This document shows, one piece after another, positions 58,798-64,000 of a stretch of DNA of 64,000 nucleotides. The stretch lies in NCBI GenBank assembly GCA_947095535.1, contig OX352772.1, positions 186,018,035 through 186,082,034 on the forward strand, read 5' to 3'. This stretch comes from Poecilobothrus nobilitatus (taxonomy: Eukaryota; Arthropoda; Insecta; Diptera; Dolichopodidae). A program made the position numbers and the translations under genes. The notes beneath the pieces were generated by a model. It was not told the origin of the DNA, made no database searches, and worked only from the letters and a program-made list of their open reading frames with translations. Position 1 is the stretch's first letter; every line of letters begins with the position of its first letter.

Positions 58798-59428
58798 CAG
58801 CTTTTTATTAACTTGGTTGGGTAAAGGATGGAATCTTAGAAGCCATTTTAAACACACTTCCCGTTGAGCTAGAGATTTGAAATTTTCTTCATTAGATCAG
58901 ATCCCGATGACAATACATGATTTTAAAATAATAATATCGAAAAACATTAGAGAAATTATCTTAATTTCAAAATTAAATTTTCATACAAAGATATGACAGA
59001 ATTTTTAACAGAATTATTACAGAACCAAAATAAAACATTTTATCTAAATTTACTAAACTCACCAATACCAATACCAATACGTATACGTAATACATAAATA
59101 TTTTTTTTTTCTATAAAAGGCTATAGTTTTTTATGTAGCCCATTGCATTGTATACGTACATATTTCAAAATATGTAATAATATGTGCTTCGAAAATATTT
59201 TTGGTTTGAAAGCGATGAATTTGAAAGATATGAATGTGTAAACAAATTAATGTGCCGCACTTGAGAACACAGTGTAAAATTTAATATGCATTTACTTAAA
59301 ATTTAGTAAGCAAGTGTTAAATTTAAGTTTTTTTTTTCATCAAATCAATTGATTTTTAGTATACATTTTTATTTATAAAAGTAATGAGTTTATTTATAAT
59401 ATTTATATAGATATGTGTTTTTCCTTTC
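58798..59428. other. Non-coding region outside Maverick copy C
   Basis: No gene. It starts where homology to copy A stops, so the true Maverick terminus has been lost here. Confidence 0.45.
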
Positions 59429-59623
59429 TTAATTATAATTAAAATAGGGCTTTTCTTTCGAAACTCTTAACATATTAAAATCGCATATTATGGCCCTAAC
59501 ATTGATATCTAAATTGGGAGCTGCCTTTAAATTAAAATCTATTAGGGAATGATGACCTGCACCACTAATGCCTTTTTCTGAAGTATAAAAACTAAGAATA
59601 TATTTCCAATTATGTAAAAACAT
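59429..59623 (-). pseudogene. Possible LINE endonuclease-to-RT linker fragment
   Basis: Open frame of 64 codons with EKGISGAGHHSLIDFNLKA and INVRAIICDFNMLRVS. The 'ISG..HH.LI' and '(R)DFN' spacing resembles the end of the LINE endonuclease and the start of the linker. It is isolated, with no neighbouring RT, so the assignment is tentative. Confidence 0.35.
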
Positions 59624-60014
59624 TAAACAACAAAAAGAATATATTAAAAATAAGAAATCCAGTCTTTTTTAAAAATAGTAAATAACAATAATTTTCTTTT
59701 CAATAACAATAATTATGAATTAATCATAAAAGATATGTTATGTACATATATACATATATGTATATCTACATCGTCTCGAAAAAGCAAACTAATTTTTTTT
59801 TAATTCAAAACATTAGCATTTAGAAGTAAGCAATTTAATATATTCTCAATTACATAATTTTAAAACCAAATTTTTTTACTACATATGTAGGTACAAACAT
59901 GTACAAAAATGGTATGCATATTTTTATGTGTGCTGCACTATTAAAAATCTGCTAACACAGTCACACCAAATTCCCAACTATTATTATTTAGTTCATTCAT
60001 CGATTTATAATTTT
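59624..60014. other. AT-rich spacer
   Basis: No gene or clear repeat beyond tatacatatatgtatat-type microsatellite (59,745-59,770). Confidence 0.4.
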
Positions 60015-62480
60015 TTAATATGTAGGCAACAGTTATATTTATATGAATGGACGGTAAACATAAACGAACAAAAAAAAATTTTATGTATGCATATGAATGA
60101 ACTGTTAACATAAACGAACAAAAAAAATTCAGAATGTTCTATAGCTAATAATTTCTATTTTTTAAATAGACTGTATGCATAAATTTAATATTAAAAAAAA
60201 AAAATAAGTTCTTAGCGTACCTAAATAACAGAAAAAAAAAATAAATGTGATACTGGAAGAAAAATAAAAACGAATAGAAAAAAAAGAGAACATAAAATGT
60301 TACTTTGGTCGCGTTCAGTACCATTCAGTAAAACTGCAGCGCTCGATAAAATTTTCTGCGGAACGATTTTTTTATTTAGCGCTACAATGTAGCGCTATAT
60401 GAATTTTGCAGCAAGCAAATTTTACGCTAAATTATGTAGCGACTTTTTATTGACATTTATGTGCTTACATTTAATGCCAAAAATTTTTGTTTACAAAATT
60501 GTGTGAGAAATTTTGGATTTCAAGCATTTTTTTAAAAATTGATAAATTGAGAGGTGAAAATTATAAGATTTAAAAAACAAAAATACGATTTAAATAAAAT
60601 AAAAATATACGAAATGTCACACAAAATTAAATGTCATTTAATTTTGCTGCAAATCGTTCAGTACAAACATGCAGCGCTAAATTCTACACAGTTACAATTC
60701 AGTATAGCGCTAGATTCTCCTGAACGCGACCTTTGATTGTTTTTAAATATTTTTCAAGTCTATTTCTTATGTATATGTGTACATCTGATATTTACCCAAT
60801 AACAGAAAGAAAAAAAGAACTATTAAAATGCTATGAAAAGAAAGCAAAAACAAGGCAGTGTATAAATCAAAGTTTTTAAATGGTCGCATTTTAAGTGGAA
60901 ATAAAGAACATATTAAAATTGCATTATTTTTATTTAAATTTTGAATTTAACTATGCGACGTTTTCTTAATTTTTTAAAAATTTTGCCGCATTATGATATA
61001 ATGCAACACTTAGAAGTTCAGCTCATAATATAGATACATATGTATATGAATGAATATATGGCTATTTATGTATGTAGTTATAGATTTATTATTTTTTCAT
61101 ATGTAGGCAACAGTTATATTTATATGAATGAACGGTAAACATAAACTAACAAAAAAAAATTTTATGTATGCATATGAATGGACGGTTAACATAAACGAAC
61201 AAAAAAAAATTCAGAATGTTCTATAGCTAATAATTTCTATTTTTTAAATAGACTGTATGAATAAATTTAATATTAAAAAAAAAAATAAGTTCTTAGCGTA
61301 CCTAAATAACAGAAAAAAAGTAAAATGTAATACTGGAAGAAAAATAAAAACGAATAGAAAAAAAAGAGAACAAAAAATGTTACTTTGATTGTTTTTAAAT
61401 ATTTTTAAAGGCTATTTCTTACGTATATATTGTGTACATCTGATATTTACCCACATAACCGATAGAAAAAAAGAACTATTAAAATGTTATGATTTTAAAA
61501 GAAAGAAACATACGTTTGATATTTCCGTACATAACAGATAAAAAAAAATTTATTAAAATGTTATGTTATGAAAAGAAAGAAAAAACAAGGCAGTGTATAA
61601 ATCAAAGTTTTTAAAGGGTCGCATTTTAAGTGGAAATTATAAAATTGCAATATTTTTATTTCAATTTTGAATTTAGCTATGCAACGTTTTCTTAATTTTT
61701 TAAAAATTTTGCCGCATTATGATATAATGCAACACTAAGAAGTTCAGCTCATAATTTATTTAAATTTTTAATTTTGCTATGCAATGTTTCCTTAATTTTT
61801 TAAAAATCTTGCCACAATATATAATACAATATAACAATCAGAAGTTCAGATTATTATATAGTGCCCATACTACTATAATATGTATATGAATGAATATATC
61901 AGTAGATATGTGTGTAGTTATAGATTCATTATTTTTTAATACCAACAATTATATTTATATGAATGGACGGTAAACATAAACGAAAAAAAAAATTTTATGT
62001 TTGCATATGAATGGACGGTTAACATAAACGAACAAAAAAAAATTCAGTATGTTCTATAGCTAATAATTTCTATTTTTTAAATTGATTGTATGCCTAAATG
62101 TAATATTAAAAAAAAAAATAAGTCCTTAGCGTATCTAAATAACAGAAAAAAAAAGTAAAATGTAATACTGGAAGAAAAATAAAACGAATAGAAAAAAAAG
62201 AGAACAAAAAATGTTACTTTGATTGTTTTTAAATATTTTTAAAGTCTATTTCTTATGTTTGTGGATATTTACCCACATAACAGATAGAAAAAAAGAACTA
62301 TTAAAATGTTATGATTTTAAAAGAAAGAAAAACCAAGGCAGTGTATAAATCAAAGTTTTTAAAGGGTCGCATTTTAAGTGGAAATAAAGAACATTATAAA
62401 ATTGCAATATTTTTATTTAAATTTTGAATTTAACTATGCAACGTTTTCTTAATTTTTTAAAAATTTTGCCACAATAAATT
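60015..62480. repeat. Three-unit diverged tandem array
   Basis: The landmark caacagttatatttatatga occurs at about 60,027, 61,108 and (diverged) 61,944. Each unit continues through gtaaacataaacgaac, attcagaatgttctatagct, aagttcttagcgtacctaaa, aaggcagtgtataaatcaaa and gcaacgttttcttaattttt. Unit 1 is about 650 bp without its MITE insertion; unit 2 has an internal partial duplication (about 61,690-61,830). Within each unit gaatggacggtaaacataaa appears twice about 43-45 bp apart. No coding frame; origin unknown. Confidence 0.8.
60307..60731. mobile_element. 425-bp MITE with GGTCGCGTTCAG termini
   Basis: Perfect 12-bp terminal inverted repeats GGTCGCGTTCAG / CTGAACGCGACC, flanked by TTT on each side (60,304-60,306 and 60,732-60,734). 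The second and third units of the surrounding array read gttactttgattg at this place, a natural empty site showing a 3-bp duplication. Five AGCGCT palindromes lie in its subterminal parts (60,338; 60,378; 60,391; 60,673; 60,706). GG-start ends and a 3-bp target favour PIF/Harbinger, although TTT is not the usual TWA. Non-coding. Confidence 0.8.
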
Positions 62481-62814
62481 AATAATAAAAAAATTCAATA
62501 TATTCTATATTATAACAGGTAATAATATAATTATAGACTGTAAGGGGAACTGTAGAAATTCAAAATTAAACAAGAAAAAAAAAAATATTTATACTTATAT
62601 TAATTAATTTAATACTTATATTTGTCGTTACTAAAAAGAATAAAATAAAATAAATAAAAAAAATTTTAAAAAAAACAGCTTTTTTGAACTAAAAAGTGGA
62701 AAATAAATTTTTTTTAAATAGCAAATTTTTCTGTAATTTTCTAAACTATATTGTTACAATCGAGATTTCTTTGAAAAAGTTTATTTCAATATGTCAAATA
62801 TATATATAAATATA
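62481..62814. other. AT-rich spacer
   Basis: Nothing recognised. Confidence 0.4.
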
Positions 62815-62836
62815 AGTATATATAAGTTTTAAAGTC

Positions 62837-62928
62837 TGTGAAATTAAAATAAAAGCTGGAGGCAACAATCGCATAATTATAAACTTATATTTTTAAATTT
62901 TGCCTCCAGCTTTTATATTAATTTCATT
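62837..62928. repeat. Inverted repeat around ataaaagctggaggcaa
   Basis: Arms of about 26 bp (gaaattaaaataaaagctgg.. and its complement ..ttatattaatttc) with one mismatch enclose an AT-rich loop of about 37 nt. The GC-richer core gctggaggca stands out from its surroundings. Confidence 0.75.
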
Positions 62929-63848
62929 TTTTTTTTCATGCTTTTTATTATGTTTAGTTAGAATCTGTTTAACAAATATACAAGTGTTTTATGGTGCGAA
63001 GTAAAGCGACGTATAGGTAAAATAATAAGAGAATAAAATATTTTGTATGTATGAATTATACATTATATACAAATATATGTATAAAAAAACGACGACGAGT
63101 TTTTTATATGATTTTTCTTTTTCTGGTTAGATATACATACATGTAGGTACATTTATAAGTTAGATTTTTGTTTTTTTTTTCATCCATTGTTGCTGAACAT
63201 TTTTATTTTTAATTTCTATATTTATTTATTCTTTTGGTTACATGTATTTAGGTACATTTATAAATTAGATTTTTTTGTTGCTGAACATTTTTAATTTCTA
63301 TATTTACATAGCTATTTATTCTTTTTAATCATTTGTAAGTGTTGTGTAATACATTGGTCGAGAGTAGTATCGATAATCGAATCCAATTCATATCATATTC
63401 AACAACTTCTTTTCAATTTAACTATATTTCTTTTATATGCTTTTTTTTTTTATATATAGGTACTTATTAACTATTTATTTTTTCTTTTCTTTGGTTAAGA
63501 ATGTATATATGACGTATGTACATATTTACTATGTACATAAAGGTACATATTTATAAATAAGATTTTTTTTTTCATGCTTTTTATTATATTTAGTTAGAAT
63601 CTGTTTAACAAATATACAAGTGTTTTATGGTGCGGAGTAAAGCGGCGCATAGGTAAAATAATAAGAGAATAAAATATTTTGTATGTATGAATTATACATT
63701 ATTTATATGTATAAAAAAACGACGACGAGTTTTTTATATGATTTTTTTTTCTTTTTCTGGTTAGATATACATACATGTAGGTACATTTATATGTTAGATT
63801 TTTGTTTTTTTTTTCATCCATCCATCCATCCATCCATTGTTGCTGAAC
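62929..63848. repeat. Direct repeat pair of ~250 bp, ~635 bp apart
   Basis: 62,930-63,205 and 63,565-63,850 share tcatgctttttattat, gttagaatctgtttaacaaa, aatatacaagtgttttatgg, aaacgacgacgagtttttta and catacatgtaggtacattta with few differences (for example gcgaagtaaagcgacg versus gcggagtaaagcggcg). The second copy contains a (catc)n expansion at 63,816-63,836. A partial third copy of the ending (gtacatttataaattagatt) is at 63,250. Non-coding. Confidence 0.8.
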
Positions 63849-64000
63849 ATTTTTTATTTATATAGAATAAAATAAAATATTTTGTAAAACTATGTAGTAC
63901 ATAAGCAGCGTATAGGTATAGGTATGGATGGATCTAACTTACAAATAAAATAAAATAAATAAAAAAAAAAAACAATACAATATATGTAATAAATATGAAT

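Noticed and set aside
1..64000. CRISPR array, bacterial operons, ribosome-binding sites
   Set aside because: Base composition, element types and the intron show eukaryotic DNA; the tandem arrays lack the short repeat/unique spacer pattern.

Overview
The window is a very AT-rich, intron-poor eukaryotic segment made almost entirely of nested, mostly broken transposable elements. No intact host gene, tRNA, rRNA or CRISPR array was found. Several features point to a higher dipteran fly: DINE-1/Helentron-like elements with a short inverted TATACCC/GGGTATA head and runs of GTCCGTCC, an errantivirus with AGTTA...TAACT LTRs and a 4-bp TATA target duplication, a 71-bp transposase intron, and many catatgtatgta-type microsatellites. 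The species cannot be named from sequence alone. Layout: 0.2-5.2 kb holds a tRNA-like SINE and fragments of several non-LTR retrotransposons (LINEs), mostly on the minus strand, including one with a PHD-finger ORF1 and an endonuclease/RT ORF2. From 3,409 to 14,321 a ~3.64-kb segment (5' half of that LINE, non-coding DNA, RT tail of another LINE) is present three times in direct tandem with a CA microhomology at each junction. From 14.2 to 17.3 kb lie a LINE RT tail, a decayed Ty3/gypsy pol and a repeat shared with the tandem units. From 17.3 kb to about 58.8 kb the dominant theme is Maverick/Polinton DNA. Two left ends (copy A from 17,287, copy B from 32,537) both begin AGYAGGTAAT and lead into a protein-primed-type family B DNA polymerase gene (PolB) on the plus strand. 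An inverted end (copy C, 48,005-58,797) follows a Maverick integrase remnant (47,640-47,992). Copies A and C carry the same 5'-truncated LINE insertion at the same place, while B has the empty site. A pogo/Tigger-like transposon (18,425-22,075) then entered only A, and an internally deleted errantivirus (48,845-53,421) plus a Helitron candidate (54,071-58,530) entered only C. Because each insertion is absent from the other copies, the window contains its own empty sites, which fix element boundaries and relative ages. DINE-like elements occur as two near-identical copies (33,048 and 54,413) and a second, minisatellite-bearing family (31.9, 41.2 and 45.4 kb). The right end (58.8-64 kb) is non-coding. 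It holds a large diverged tandem array (60.0-62.5 kb), one unit of which is interrupted by a 425-bp MITE with perfect 12-bp termini, plus hairpins and direct repeats. Functionally nothing here looks intact. The least decayed items are the errantivirus LTRs, the two DINE-Y copies, the MITE and the second half of the copy-B PolB.
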